A DNA stretch of 31,194 bases, taken from NCBI GenBank assembly GCA_001275005.1, contig JWZX01001332.1, positions 1-31,194 of the forward strand, read 5' to 3'. This stretch comes from Chrysochromulina tobinii. Its lineage: Eukaryota > Haptophyta > Prymnesiales > Chrysochromulinaceae. A model generated the notes under the pieces. That model had not been told where the DNA came from and ran no database searches. It saw only the letters and a list, made by a program, of their open reading frames with translations. This document shows, in pieces, positions 1-9,765 of the stretch (position 1 is its first letter; every line of letters begins with the position of its first letter). Both the position numbers and the translations under genes were made by a program.

Positions 1-110
1 GCCGCGCCCGCCGCCGCGCCCGCCGCCGCGCCCGCCGCCGCCCCCGACACCGCGCCCGCTGTCGCGCCCGCCATCGCCGCGCCCGCTGCCTCGCCCCTTG
101 CCGGCGGCGG
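1..110. repeat. GCC/CGC-rich low-complexity tract
   Basis: The first 110 bases are short GC-rich units (gccgcgcccgcc and variants). Read on the minus strand they encode the Gly/Arg-rich tail of the gene at 1-828, so this is a coding microsatellite and not a free-standing repeat. Confidence 0.7.
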
Positions 111-828
111 AGGCAGGAGCAGTCTTGGAGCCACGGGCCATCTCGAGGCCAGCGCCGCGCTCCTTGGGCGGCATCGCCTCTTCGGTCACGTCTTCACCAT
201 CATCATCGTCCGCATCCGCTGCAGGTGTCGCCGCCTCCCACGCGCTTCTCGGCCCGCTCACTCCTCGCGGAGCACGTCGGACCTCTGGAGCTTTGGAGTA
301 GGCCGCTGCTGGCTCGGAGTCGACATCCTCGACGACCATGCGAGGAACTGCCGATGGAGGCTTGCCCTCATCACCCTCCTCGTTCCCGTCCTCCTCGTCC
401 TCGTCCTCTTCCTCGTCCTCGTCCTCGTCGTCCTCGTCCTCCTCGTCCTCATCGTCTGCCATGGTCGGAAGCTCTGACCGGACACCGCTAAAGATTTGCT
501 TCATCTGCGAGCGGAGGCTGTTGTGGAAGATGTTGAAATCGGAGGGCGGGGCGTCGTCGGACGCATCCGCAGGATCTGCGGCGTCCGCGAAGCTAGCGCA
601 TGCGAGCAGGTCGAGCTCTGCCCAGCGCTGGCGGCACGCGGCAGCATCGCAGTGCTGAAGAGCCGGATGCCGCAGACGAAGCTCGTTTGACGCGGCAGCG
701 AAATCGAATAGATGTCGCCGAACGGCGAGCGCCAGCACCTCGTCGAGCTCAGCCGTCCAGGTGCTCGTCTGCGAGGGCAGCCGTCCGCCAAGCGCAGGGT
801 GTAAGAGCAGGGAGTGGCTCTCCATCAT
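1..828 (-). CDS. Myb/SANT-like, acidic and RGG-tailed protein (3' end beyond window)
   Basis: An open frame of about 276 codons starts at the ATG at 828 (a second ATG follows directly) and is still open at base 1, so the C-terminus is missing. Residues about 20-75 ([20 protein letters not shown] ... CRQRWAEL) have the spacing and tryptophans of a Myb/SANT-like helical domain. Residues about 124-155 are almost pure Asp/Glu, coded by GAC/GAG repeats. From about residue 239 the chain becomes glycine/arginine-rich with repeated RG and RGG units, coded by the GC-rich repeat at the window's left edge. Acidic plus RGG architecture is typical of nuclear or nucleolar RNA/chromatin proteins; that role is inference. 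The frame stays open upstream of 828, so an earlier start or exon is possible. It is divergent from the centrin gene, with about 275 bases between the starts. Exact function unknown. Confidence 0.6.
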   Translation of the reverse strand, partial: MMESHSLLLHPALGGRLPSQTSTWTAELDEVLALAVRRHLFDFAAASNELRLRHPALQHCDAAACRQRWAELDLLACASFADAADPADASDDAPPSDFNIFHNSLRSQMKQIFSGVRSELPTMADDEDEEDEDDEDEDEEEDEDEEDGNEEGDEGKPPSAVPRMVVEDVDSEPAAAYSKAPEVRRAPRGVSGPRSAWEAATPAADADDDDGEDVTEEAMPPKERGAGLEMARGSKTAPASAAGKGRGSGRGDGGRDSGRGVGGGGGRGGGRGGGRG

Positions 829-1102
829 GTCCTCGGACTTCTCGGTCGTTAGGTTCGCTGGAGAAGGAGCCGCAAACGGTTTCGCGGACGCTACATGTAT
901 CTTGCAAATGGACCGTTGGTTAAGGGCGCCCCCGTTTTTCGCGACTCCCGCTACATGTTCAAAGTCACGCCCGGAACAGCGCCAGGCCGTTCGCAAAAGA
1001 AATGGTGGCCATTTCTTCTCCGATTGCTCCAGACTGCCTTTTCTGACGGCTCACTCGCGAGTGGCCCAACTCTTGCATGCGCAGGCGGCTCGCGGGAAGC
1101 TG

Positions 1103-1652
1103 ATGCTCAGCGAGCAGCAGCGCAGCGAAATCCGACAGGCCTTTGATCTCTTCGACGCAGAGGGGCAGGGTGTGATCGATGCAACTGCACTTAAAGTGGT
1201 GCTCCGTGCGCTCGGCTTCGAGCCGCGCAAGGAAGAGGTGAGGGCTATGATCGCGTCGGTGGATAAAAGCGAGAATAAGGAGGGGTTCATTGATTTCAAC
1301 GAATTCCTGGAGCTGCTGCAGCAAAAGATGTGCGAAAAGGACACCAAGGAGGTGTGCCCCCGCGAGCCCACGCTCGTGGACCAGACCAGACGATTGCGCG
1401 ACCGAGGACGTGCGCGAACGACCGTCCCCATCCCATGCTGGTGCGCAGGACGCGATGCGTGCCTTCAGGCAGTTCGACCTCGACCATCAGGGCCGCATCT
1501 CGTGCGCCAACCTGCAGGTCGTGGCTCGAGAGCTCGGTGAGACCATGACTGACGAGGAGATCGAGGAGATGATCATCGCGGCCGACCTCGACAAGGACGG
1601 CTTCATCAATGAGGCTGAGTTTATGAGGATACTCAAAAAGGGCGTCTCATAG
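1103..1652 (+). CDS. Centrin (EF-hand protein), two exons
   Basis: Exons 1103-1351 and 1449-1652 join in phase 0 over a 97-nt GT-AG intron. The joined protein of about 150 residues follows the centrin pattern: [17 protein letters not shown] at the N-terminus, [20 protein letters not shown] joined to [28 protein letters not shown] and a final FMRILKKG. Centrins are calcium-binding proteins of basal bodies and centrosomes. EF-hand 4 ([12 protein letters not shown]) is canonical. EF-hand 1 ends in Ala where the chelating Glu is expected, EF-hand 2 carries two extra residues in its loop, and EF-hand 3 ends in Asn, so probably only site 4 binds calcium well. The ATG at 1103 falls at the start of the conserved part. 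Centrins often have a short basic leader, and the reading frame is open upstream, so an upstream exon is possible. Confidence 0.88.
1352..1448 (+). other. Centrin intron (97 nt)
   Basis: The intron begins GTGTGC and ends GCGCAG. Its removal joins KDTKE to [10 protein letters not shown] in frame, restoring the centrin alignment that is otherwise split over two frames. Confidence 0.85.
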
Positions 1653-2545
1653 ACCTCGCCGCAACATGTACACAAGCGGCGCTGCGACCTTGGGTGATTC
1701 GGTTTCGCCCCTCAGATCTCTAGCGATACGCCTTCGAGTTACGCCGGGGAGGGCAGTTCCGAGACGGCGGACGTTCGTGACGGCGTGCGACACTGCGCAT
1801 TACTCCAGTACCGCTACAACGCGTAATTCAAACGTTATTTCCAGCGCTCCCGGCGCACGAGTCGAAGACCGGGGCGGAGGTGCGCAGGTGGGTCCCGCGG
1901 CGCGGCCGCGCGGCGAGCGCCCGCGGCCGCGCGAGGCCGAGCCTTCGGACGATCGGACCGCGTACCGTAGTCTAGCCGCGGTACGCGCAAAGTACCGCAC
2001 ATCCACAGTTAAGTGGCTCCGTGGATACCGCCAGTAATAAGTTTGCCTTTGAGAGTTTGCCTCGGCGTTCGTTACATGATTTTCGATGTGTATGGTCTAT
2101 GGACGCCAACCGCAGGCGCAGCGTTTTGCGTATATGACGAGCTATCGCGCGGCGGGGGACGCCAACCGCAGACCGCCGGCGCCGCGCCGCCCGGCGGGAA
2201 CATACAATCTGTGCGCCGCGGGCGCCACGGCCGGGCCACCCAAGCATGCAAGTACAAATATCTGAGTCTGCGTCTTCGACTGCGTCTGTCCGGACTGTCC
2301 CGGCTCGTCATCAGCGGTGTCCGCATCGCGCGGGCATGGCCATAGGCATTCGATCCCTCTCCCGGTGCCAACACACAGACCTGCAGTAACCTGCCCCGTC
2401 GCCACTTGTGATACGAAGTCTCGCTGGCCGCCAATAGGCCACCCTCCTCCCCCATTGACTCCCCCATGGGCTCCCCGCATGGAACTCCGCCATCACGCCC
2501 TTCCACTGCGCGCCTCCCTCACGCCACCCTCATGCTGTGCGCCTC
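1653..2545. other. Intergenic region, convergent gene ends
   Basis: This stretch separates the 3' ends of the centrin gene (+) and the membrane-protein gene (-). I see no convincing gene. It holds an 8-bp inverted repeat (CGCGTACC at 1959-1966 and GGTACGCG at 1980-1987) with a 13-nt loop, and a 14-base direct repeat GACGCCAACCGCAG near 2102 and 2158. Confidence 0.5.
1959..1987. repeat. 8-bp inverted repeat with 13-nt loop
   Basis: CGCGTACC and its exact reverse complement GGTACGCG can form a GC-rich hairpin about 300 bases after the centrin stop codon. Its role is unknown. Confidence 0.45.
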
Positions 2546-4404
2546 TCATTTGGAAGCCGGCGGCGGCGGTGGCGGGCTGGTGCTGCTCAGCTTGATGCCG
2601 CGTGGCAGCCACTGGTTGGCTGACACGCTGCCGCCGCCGCGGCTGCTGCTGCTGCCGATGCCGATGCTCTGCTTGGCCTCGCCCACCGTCTTGGGCAACT
2701 CGGGTGAAGAAGGCGGCGCCTGTCGGACGGCGGCAGGCACAGCAGGCGGCGGTACAGCGGGAGGCGGGGCAGGCGGCGGCGCGACGGCGGCGGCGGGCGG
2801 CGACGAGAGGCCGCGCGGCGGCGGCGAGCTCGGCACCGCGGGCGCGGGCGCCGCGGGCGATGGGGCCGCCGCGCCGCTGTCTGGTCGTCCGCTGTCTGGT
2901 CGTCGCATTCGGTCGGCAAGGCTCACATCGTGGCGACCGCTCGGCAGAGGGCGCACCGATGTTGGCGCCGCCTTGGTCCCCACAGCCCCCACATTCGTCT
3001 TGGTCCCCACCTTGGCAGCGGCGGCCGCGGCCGCGAGCGAATTCGGCCGTGGCAGGGTCGCCGCACGGAGCGACGATGGCGCCGGAGGCGGCGGGGGTAC
3101 GCGACCAGCCTTGGGGGGTGCGCGATTGCCCGGTCGGAAGGTGAAGTAGGACGACGGCGGGGCGGCGTCGGTGGCGTTGGGGCGAAGGGCAGCTTTGAGG
3201 TCCGGTGACAGGCTGCTCGGGCTGCGGTTGGCGAGGGGGCGCGTGCTCACGGGGGCGCCCGAGGCGGCGCTCAGCACACGCGCTTTGAGCGCCGTACTGA
3301 GCGGCTGCGACGCGGCCGCCGACGAGGAGCGAGCATTGCCTATCTGATCCTTGCGCTTGTCCTCGAAGACCTTCCGGAGTGCCTCCTCCTGGCGCGCCTG
3401 GAGCATCTCCGACTTGGCCTGCTCCACCTTCCTGGAGGCGGCCGCCGCTGCCGACGAGCGCTTAAGCATCTGCTCCACCGCCAGCTGCCGCCCCACCTCA
3501 CGAGGATCCATCTCCTCCTCGGGCGCGAGCGCTACCGCCGGCGAAGGCGCGGCGGCGGCGGCGGATACTCCGCGGCCGCCAAAGTTGTACGCGAAGCGGG
3601 GAGAGGCGGGCGCGGGCGCGGGCGGCGCGTACGCGGGCGTTGGCTCGGGCGCCTCGTATGGAGGTGGCAGATAGCGTGGTGACGCGCCTTCCGCCACGGG
3701 CTTCAGACGCGAAGTGAGCTCGGCCACCAAGAGGAGCGACTCGCCGAGTCGCGTGAGCAGCCACACCAGCAGGGACACCTGCGCTCGCATCGGGGCACAT
3801 CGGGGCTCACTGCTCGGTTCGCGGCGCGCTGCGGGAAAGCGGCAAGAGGCGGCTCGCCACTTACCAGCGAGGCGACGGCGTAGGCGACGGCGATCCCGAC
3901 GGTGATGGCACAGCGCACAGTGAGCCGCGCGGTGCTCACCGCCGTGCTTTTGGCGGTGTCGACCACCTTTTTGCGGTCGACGCCGCGACGGCTGAGCTCC
4001 TTGGTTAACTTGAATGCAAAAAGGCCCGCCACGCTCGACGAGAGGGTCGCGATGAGCCCCGTCATTGAGAGGAGGTTGGCGCTCGCCATGATCGTCACGA
4101 GCAGCCCAAAGGCACTGAGGCCAAGTGCGCCCGGGCCTGACAGCAGCGCAAGCGCAGGGAGCACGGGTCAGCAACGTGACTTGTGCACAGTCATCGTGGG
4201 GCGCCATCGCAATGACAGACATGGCGCGCATACACACAAACGCACCTGCTCGCGGTCCGTTGGGATAGTCACCGGCCACGGGCGCATCATACGAACCACT
4301 CTGCTGCGCTCTCACGGGAGCCACGCGTTGCGAGAGTCCCGGCCGAATCGCGCTGTACGAGAGTGGCGAGGCAGGACGGAGCAGTAATTGCGTCCTCAGG
4401 TAGC
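2546..4404 (-). CDS. Multi-pass membrane protein with proline-rich tail (5' end unresolved)
   Basis: Three exons are supported: 4404-4246, 4136-3865 and 3778-2546. They join over GT-AG introns of 109 and 86 nt (the second has a perfect GTAAGT donor), with matching phases 1 and 0. Exon 2 encodes hydrophobic segments (LSAFGLLVTIMASANLLSMT; CAITVGIAVAYAVASL) that continue into exon 3 (VSLLVWLLTRLGESLLLVAE). A charged helical stretch (EEEMDPREVGRQL ... QEEALRKVFEDKRKD) follows, then a long Pro/Ala/Ser-rich C-terminal half ending PPPPPPASK. No in-frame ATG lies in the 4404-4246 exon and a stop lies just upstream, so the starting exon is further upstream, after an acceptor-like GAGCAG at 4405. The segment before the membrane helices (YSAIRPGL ... 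VRAQQSGSYD) could be the junction after an organelle-targeting peptide. No family recognised. Confidence 0.6.
3779..3864 (-). other. Intron of the membrane-protein gene (86 nt)
   Basis: Donor GTAAGT at 3864 and acceptor GCGCAG ending at 3779. It joins AVASL to VSLLVWLL in phase 0, uniting two hydrophobic segments that lie in different frames. Confidence 0.75.
4137..4245 (-). other. Intron of the membrane-protein gene (109 nt)
   Basis: Donor GTGCGT at 4245; pyrimidine-rich acceptor CTGCTGTCAG ending at 4137. Both sides are phase 1 and the junction codon becomes GGC (Gly). Confidence 0.6.
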
Positions 4405-4696
4405 CTGCTCAGCACACGAACGAGAGCGTGCGTTGATCAAGGCGATGTTGGTGCGCACTAGCGGGCACACGGCGACCGTTTGAGAGCTCCGGCGCACCAT
4501 GTACGGGAGCCGAGGCGATCGCAATCCAAGCCACCGTTTGCATGTTCCACTGCCACCGAGGCGCCACTTCATCTGCAGGTGAGCTGCGGACTTTGCCAGG
4601 GCACTGTTTTTCTCATTGAGGATCATTGGCGTGCCGTGCAATCTTTGATGATGACGTTTTCCATTGACGGCGAAGCACATCTTCGCATCTTCCGCA

Positions 4697-6595
4697 ATGG
4701 AACACGTTGCGGCTACTCGCCAAGCGGCCGGTCGGTGCGCCGCCGCGCGCGCGCCGTCCGAGACGCATCCTGCTGCCGACACAAATCAGAGCAGCAAGGA
4801 GCCGCCAGAGTCGCTAGAGATGGCGCAGATCGCCGCCCTACACACGTATCGCCGAAGGTTGGAAGATCAATTGAGACTCCTGCAACACAAACGCCAGGAA
4901 GAGGCGCGCAGCGCTGGCGAAGAGTTGGCGTCGCTGGAGCAGGCGCGCCTGAGCGACCAGAAGGAGTACGAGGAGCAGATTGCCGCCCTTCGCGCCGACA
5001 ACGCGCTGCTCACCGCGGCAACGGTGCGAATGCATGAGCAGTGGTCACGCGATGCTGTTGAGCTGGAGGCGCTGCGTGAAGAGATGCGGGCGATGGACGC
5101 GGAGATGGTCGCGACGCGCGCTGAATCGCATCGCTTGCTCCAGTCGGGCGTGGGTTTGGCCGAGGGCCGCTACCGGCTGGCAGAGCGGCGGCACGCCGTG
5201 GACGAGCACCTGCTCGCATGTGAGCTGGCGGCCCTGGAGGAGGCTGGCACGACGCAGCGAGTGGAGGGTCAGTTGCAGCACCTGCGCCTGCTTGCGGACG
5301 CGCACTGCGTCGGCCGCGAGGTTGAGCAGATGGAGATGCACGCGCAGAGCTCCGCGGCCGCGGCGTCGCGGCGCGAGGACGAGGAACGCTGCGTTCGAGA
5401 GGCGGCAGCGAGCAGTAGCGCGGCTGCCCTCGCGACCCTCGCGGCGACGGTGGCGGAGCAAAGCGCGGCGCTTGAGCAGGTGCTGGACGCGCTGCGCACG
5501 TGGGAGGCGTGCGACGCGGCCGAGCGCGCACATGCCCTCCTGTCCGCCGACCGCCTCGACGCCACGTCGCGCACGCTCGATGCGGCGCTCTCTGAGCTGT
5601 CTCTCGTTGCTGAGCAGCCAAGCCCTGAGGTGCGACTGCCCACGAGCGCCACAAAGCGCCTCGTGCGCTCGCGCTCCTTTAGTGGCCTCGACTACCCCGT
5701 GCCCGAGCAGTCCTGGGCACGCTCGCCCTCCGTGGCGAGCAGCGCACTCGGCGGCATGTGGAGCCCATGGCACCCAGGTGCATCGGGGTTGCCCCTTCTC
5801 GACACCGACGCGCCGGGCTCGCTGTTCGGCGCCTCCGAGCAGGACGGCGAGGGCGGCTTCTTGACCGGCGTCGAGGGCGACATCGAAGACCTCGGCCCGC
5901 GCCAAGACCTCAGGGCCCAAGACCTCGGTGTACCTCTCGGCACGGGAGGTGGTCGGCAGCCCTCTGTGGAAGAGGATGGCGTCGCGGCGGCCATCTCGGC
6001 GAGCGTTGATCGCTCTGTGCGCCGGCAGGCGGCAGAGCGCGATAGGCTTGATTGGCTCTCCTCGCCACGCTCGACACAGCGCTCGACACCTCCCGGGGGT
6101 GGGCGCAGCCGCCCGACCATCTCGCCGGCCGACTCGGCGAACCATCTCGCATCGCCCGTGCTCGCAAAGCCGGCCGGCGCCGCGAGTGTGAATGTGAATG
6201 CGAGTGCCGCCACGGCCGTCGCTCCCGCTACCAGCGGCGACGAGCACTCAGCCACCACCTGCGCGATCGGGGTGCTCGAGACGCCGGCAGTAGCCGCTGA
6301 CCTATCGACGTGGCGGCGTGGCGGCGTCACCCGATTCCCATGCCTGAGCGGCATGCCCTCGCCCGGGATGCCCTCGACTAGGCCCGTCATGCCCTCGAGC
6401 GCCGCGCGATCCGCGGCGGCCAGACGCGAGCGCGACGAGCGCCGGCTGTCCGATCCCCCGCTGCAATGTATGCGATCAGCATCCACATGCATAGGATCGC
6501 TCGCCTGTCGCCCGCGTGCTATCTGTCACCCTCCCCTGCCACCCCCTTCCAACCCTTCCAAGGCCGAGCATGCCCGTGCGTCGTCCCCGCACTGA
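4697..6595 (+). CDS. Coiled-coil protein with Ser/Pro-rich C-terminal half
   Basis: The frame gives about 632 residues from the ATG at 4697; an ATG at 4820 is the next choice. Residues about 45-280 are heptad-like and rich in Ala, Glu, Arg and Leu (LEDQLRLLQHKRQEEARSAG; EYEEQIAALRADNALL; VELEALREEMRAMDAEM), pointing to a long dimeric coiled coil. After about residue 300 the chain is disordered, with basic-serine motifs (TKRLVRSRSFSGLDYP; RSPSVASS; DWLSSPRSTQRSTPP) that look like kinase or 14-3-3 sites. No enzymatic domain is visible. A cytoskeletal or scaffold role is inferred only from composition. The last 40 or so residues are compositionally odd and a 3' intron cannot be excluded. The 400-codon antisense frame at 5045-6247 looks like a GC-driven shadow. 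Confidence 0.65.
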   Translation: MEHVAATRQAAGRCAAARAPSETHPAADTNQSSKEPPESLEMAQIAALHTYRRRLEDQLRLLQHKRQEEARSAGEELASLEQARLSDQKEYEEQIAALRADNALLTAATVRMHEQWSRDAVELEALREEMRAMDAEMVATRAESHRLLQSGVGLAEGRYRLAERRHAVDEHLLACELAALEEAGTTQRVEGQLQHLRLLADAHCVGREVEQMEMHAQSSAAAASRREDEERCVREAAASSSAAALATLAATVAEQSAALEQVLDALRTWEACDAAERAHALLSADRLDATSRTLDAALSELSLVAEQPSPEVRLPTSATKRLVRSRSFSGLDYPVPEQSWARSPSVASSALGGMWSPWHPGASGLPLLDTDAPGSLFGASEQDGEGGFLTGVEGDIEDLGPRQDLRAQDLGVPLGTGGGRQPSVEEDGVAAAISASVDRSVRRQAAERDRLDWLSSPRSTQRSTPPGGGRSRPTISPADSANHLASPVLAKPAGAASVNVNASAATAVAPATSGDEHSATTCAIGVLETPAVAADLSTWRRGGVTRFPCLSGMPSPGMPSTRPVMPSSAARSAAARRERDERRLSDPPLQCMRSASTCIGSLACRPRAICHPPLPPPSNPSKAEHARASSPH

Positions 6596-7589
6596 CGCCC
6601 CTTGGCCACACTCGAGTCTCACATTCACATTCACACTCGAGTCTCGCTCGTGGGCAGTGCACCGCTGCGCTGGTCCGCCCGAGGTGCTCGCCGGTGCGGG
6701 CGCCGTTGTCGTAATAAAGCCGTCGCAGCGGTCTACCGCCGTGAACATCGCCGCCGCCGCCGCCGCCGCCGTCATCACCACCGCCACCGCCGCCGCCGCT
6801 GCCACTGAGGCGCCCATGCTGCAAGTGCCACAGTGCATACTGGCTCCTGTCGCCTGGTCACCCGGCGCGTATCCGATGGGGCTGCCCGTGAGCTCCTTGG
6901 CAAGTGCCTCCATCCCGTGAGACTTCCGAGAGACTTTCGAGAGACTCAAGAACGATCGGTGCTCGCTGGAGCTGTGTGCTGCCGCCTGGCTGCCCCGTGC
7001 CGACGTGGGCGACGCCCATACTGGCTCAAGCCATTTTCGATTTCGTTGCAGCTACGCACATCGCTCTCGAGCGGGCAAGCACGAACGGGAAACTACGAAA
7101 GCGCTCGCTCGCGCGGGCTGGCACGAAGCATGCTTCAAGGCGCATCCTTCTAGATCATCCTCTGGGCTCAGGATAGGGACGAGTGGCAAGACTTTGGTGT
7201 GGAGCGCTGTCGCCGCCGGCGTACTTCTACACACTCCACCTCAGCTGTTTACAGTCGAGTCAATCAATTGCTCTTAGGTGGTCAACAGAGATCAGACTTC
7301 AGAGTCCCTAATATCCCAGCCCACTCCCTATCACTCACAGCTTGCACTCGCCACTCGGCACTCTAGTACTGCACACCCGGATCGACTTTTTCCGAGTGTA
7401 ATCTGTAAAAGACCGAACGGCCGAAGTACGGCCCAGTTTACCGGATATTAATTATTATAGTTCACGCCGGAGCGCTCCGCAAGAGACGCGTTTGTCACTC
7501 TCTATTCGCGGCCCTGCTCCAAACGAGAAGCTGTCTGTACCCGACTCTCGTGCACAATGCTCAATGGTATCCTAATGGTATCCGTGATT
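6596..7589. other. Intergenic region between convergent genes
   Basis: No gene is supported. The stretch contains a CACTCGAGTCTC direct repeat (about 6609-6644) flanking ACATTCACATTCA, a GCC/ACC trinucleotide tract at about 6748-6805, and an AT-richer part near 7440-7460. It holds the 3' flanks of the coiled-coil gene and of the glycosyltransferase gene. Confidence 0.5.
6748..6805. repeat. (GCC)n / (CAC)n trinucleotide tract
   Basis: An imperfect run of ccg and cac/cat triplets lies in the intergenic region and is not part of a supported gene. Confidence 0.6.
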
Positions 7590-9116
7590 TCAACTCGTAC
7601 TCGGCGTCCGCCCCTGAGTCTGCCCCCGCTCGCCCGCCAAGGCTGAAGCTCTGTCGCCTAGAGCTCGTGGTGGCCACGCCGTGTCGCTCACGTTGCATAT
7701 GCCATGTGCCTGATAATCGGCGAGCGCGGCCTTAGAGTAGCACGTTCGCAGCATCTCGTTGAGCAAATTGCTACCGACACGGCTATTAGGCACGTCGTAA
7801 AGCACATCGGCGCGGTGGCGCTCGAGGGCGCTCTGGTACCGCTTGATCTCCGTCGCGTTGATGCGCCGTAGCCGCTGGAGAAGTGTGGTTGCGTCATCCC
7901 ACTCGGCAGCGCTCAACGATATCCAAAATTGATCATAGCGGAGTAGGTGCTCAAAGGCGACGGGGTGTGGCGCGCCTCTACACGCCACGACGGGGATGCA
8001 GCCGGCTGCGACAGCGCTATAAAAGCGCCCGGCGACGCACGTGTCTCCGGCGGGCGTGAAGCAGAAGACCGAGGAGGCCATGATGCGCGCGTCTGTGCGG
8101 ATGGCCTCCTGGCCCACGGCGGCTTCGCGCCACGATTCTCCAAGTCGCCGGCCATGGGAGCTCGCATCGTCACCTTCCTTGTCGCCATCATCTCCCGCGG
8201 CGGATATAAGAGCTGCTTCGGCGGGGGCTGTCAATCGTGGACGCGATGAAAGGTACGCGATGGCGAGTTGCCGATGCAGAGCTCGCGATGTTTCGGCACC
8301 CTCCTCAGAAGGTTCTGCCCCCGTTGGTGCCGATGCTGCCCGACGGCGTGCGAGCTCTTCGCCAAGCCGTTGCAGCGCCTTTTCGGTGCACGCACCCGAC
8401 ATCGTCCTTGTTGCGTTGGCAGGTAGCGACGGGCGAATCAGCACGTCGGGCTGATTTAAACCAGCCATGACGTAGTCGCCGAGCCGACATCGTATGGCTG
8501 TGCCCGTGCAGCAAACGTCAAATGAGCCGGAGAATGAGACGAGCAGTGGCCGACGCGTGCGCCGCCTGGCTTGCGTGATGGTGTGTGGATTGATGGCATA
8601 GGGTGCATGGACTGTGCACGACGCGAGCGCCGAGCTGCGTCGCGTGCATGCGTGGGCGCAAAACTGCTTGTAACGCCCTGCGACACCGCACGCGAGTGGC
8701 GCCGCCAGCTCGAAAAGCTGCGAACGGAAGGATGTTTTCGCGGTGCTCCAAGTGGTGCTCACGAAAAAGTGATCACGCCCACGAAAGCGCTGCCACTGTG
8801 GCGAGGTGCTGAGTGTCGCGGCCGCGGCTGCCATTCGCTGCCGGTGGCCCGTGCTGTTCCTGCATGGCGATGAGACCCACTTGCTCACGTACGTGAACAC
8901 GGGCACGAAGAACAGCAAAGCCTGCTGCGGATCCAGGACCCGGAGTGGATGCCGCCTGAACACTTTTGCGGCACCCACCTCTGCGGTGTTTTGCATACGC
9001 ACGCCACTGCGCACCTCGTGAAACCCACGGCACGCAGAGAGCCACGAGTGATCCAGCGAAGGGTCCTCGTACATGAAGAACGGCACTCCACCCGCATCGG
9101 CATTTGCCATGTTCAT
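7590..9116 (-). CDS. Exostosin-family glycosyltransferase (GT47-like)
   Basis: From the ATG at 9116 the frame encodes 508 residues. The C-terminal half has the exostosin signature: LLVSFSGSFDVCC (about 190-202), then MASSVFCFTPAGDTCVAGRF followed by AVAAGCIPVVACRGAPHPVAFEHLL and FWISLSAAEW. This is the nucleotide-sugar-binding region of GT47 enzymes, which add hexuronic acid or neutral sugars to glycans in the Golgi. The N-terminal part (VPFFMYEDPSLDHSWL; QQALLFFVPVFTYVSKW) corresponds to the first exostosin half. No type II membrane anchor is seen in this frame. It remains open upstream, and another reading frame from an ATG at 9466 down to 9149 looks protein-like (MIAVYLYIYEKNTRACLGHP), so one or more 5' exons probably exist that I cannot join. 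Sugar specificity is unknown. Confidence 0.8.
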   Translation of the reverse strand: MNMANADAGGVPFFMYEDPSLDHSWLSACRGFHEVRSGVRMQNTAEVGAAKVFRRHPLRVLDPQQALLFFVPVFTYVSKWVSSPCRNSTGHRQRMAAAAATLSTSPQWQRFRGRDHFFVSTTWSTAKTSFRSQLFELAAPLACGVAGRYKQFCAHACTRRSSALASCTVHAPYAINPHTITQARRRTRRPLLVSFSGSFDVCCTGTAIRCRLGDYVMAGLNQPDVLIRPSLPANATRTMSGACTEKALQRLGEELARRRAASAPTGAEPSEEGAETSRALHRQLAIAYLSSRPRLTAPAEAALISAAGDDGDKEGDDASSHGRRLGESWREAAVGQEAIRTDARIMASSVFCFTPAGDTCVAGRFYSAVAAGCIPVVACRGAPHPVAFEHLLRYDQFWISLSAAEWDDATTLLQRLRRINATEIKRYQSALERHRADVLYDVPNSRVGSNLLNEMLRTCYSKAALADYQAHGICNVSDTAWPPRALGDRASALAGERGQTQGRTPSTS

Positions 9117-9765
9117 CGTCACGCGTGAAGACAGTACCGGGTACAGGACTACTGTAGAGGGTACTCGGATTGCGGCTGATCGCGCTGTGCGTCCGTATGA
9201 AAGTTTTCATTTGAAATACTGCGACAATTGACAAGTTCTGAAAGGCACGTGTTCATGTGAAAGACTTCGTCAGATTTAGATCCGTCCTGCAGGTGCGGAT
9301 CGAGCTCGGGGTGGCCCAGGCAGGCGCGCGTGTTTTTCTCGTAAATGTACAAGTACACGGCGATCATACGGCGCCAGCCGGGCGGGTACGGGCTAAAGTG
9401 TGCCAAACGCACAGGCGGCTCGCTCTTTATGACCGACACCTGCGCCTCTAACGTCGCCACCTTCATTGAGAAGCGCTGGCCACGGCATGTGCGTGAGGCC
9501 CTGCTGTGTGCGCGATGGCCTCGGGAGCCGTGCCATGCCTCGTTGCGCGTTCACCCCCGTCCGCCATGCTCGCACCCGCCTGCCCCGCCGCTGACGCGCG
9601 TCGCGCTCGCACTCGCTCGCTTTCACGTGATATGCTCGGTGGCCCTCGCCGTGTCCCCATCGTGCTCGCGCCCACCTGCCCCGTCGCTGACGCGTGTCGC
9701 GCTCGCGCTCTTACGTGCTGTGCTCACAGTTCACATCCTTCCTGTGCTTCGGCCGCTCGCTGCGC
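9117..9765. other. Divergent 5' region between GT47 and PanBC genes
   Basis: This is the head-to-head interval between the two genes. On the minus strand 9149-9466 is open and may hold upstream exon(s) of the glycosyltransferase. On the plus strand 9568-9723 holds an imperfect 96-bp-period tandem duplication, and an acceptor-like TGCTCACAG ends near 9730, just upstream of the PanBC start. Confidence 0.45.
9568..9723. repeat. Imperfect tandem duplication, period 96 bp
   Basis: Copy 1 begins GCTCGCACCCGCCTGCCCC at 9568 and copy 2 begins GCTCGCGCCCACCTGCCCC at 9664. Both continue through CGCTGACGCG and GTCGCGCTCGC to an ACGTG box. It lies immediately upstream of the PanBC start codon. Confidence 0.7.

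Noticed and set aside
1-110. Left-edge GC repeats as a CRISPR or satellite array
   Set aside because: No spacer-repeat structure. The units are explained as Gly/Arg codons of the minus-strand gene.
2466-3208. Plus-strand Ala/Gly/Arg-rich frames
   Set aside because: They overlap the proline-rich tail of the minus-strand membrane protein and are low-complexity mirror images of it.
5045-6247. 400-codon minus-strand frame opposite the coiled-coil gene
   Set aside because: Composition is Arg-rich and featureless. The sense strand shows heptad-patterned coding, so this is a GC-driven shadow.
8773-9234. 153-codon minus-strand frame overlapping the GT47 start
   Set aside because: It covers the GT47 N-terminal coding part in another frame and shows no domain; the exostosin frame explains the region.
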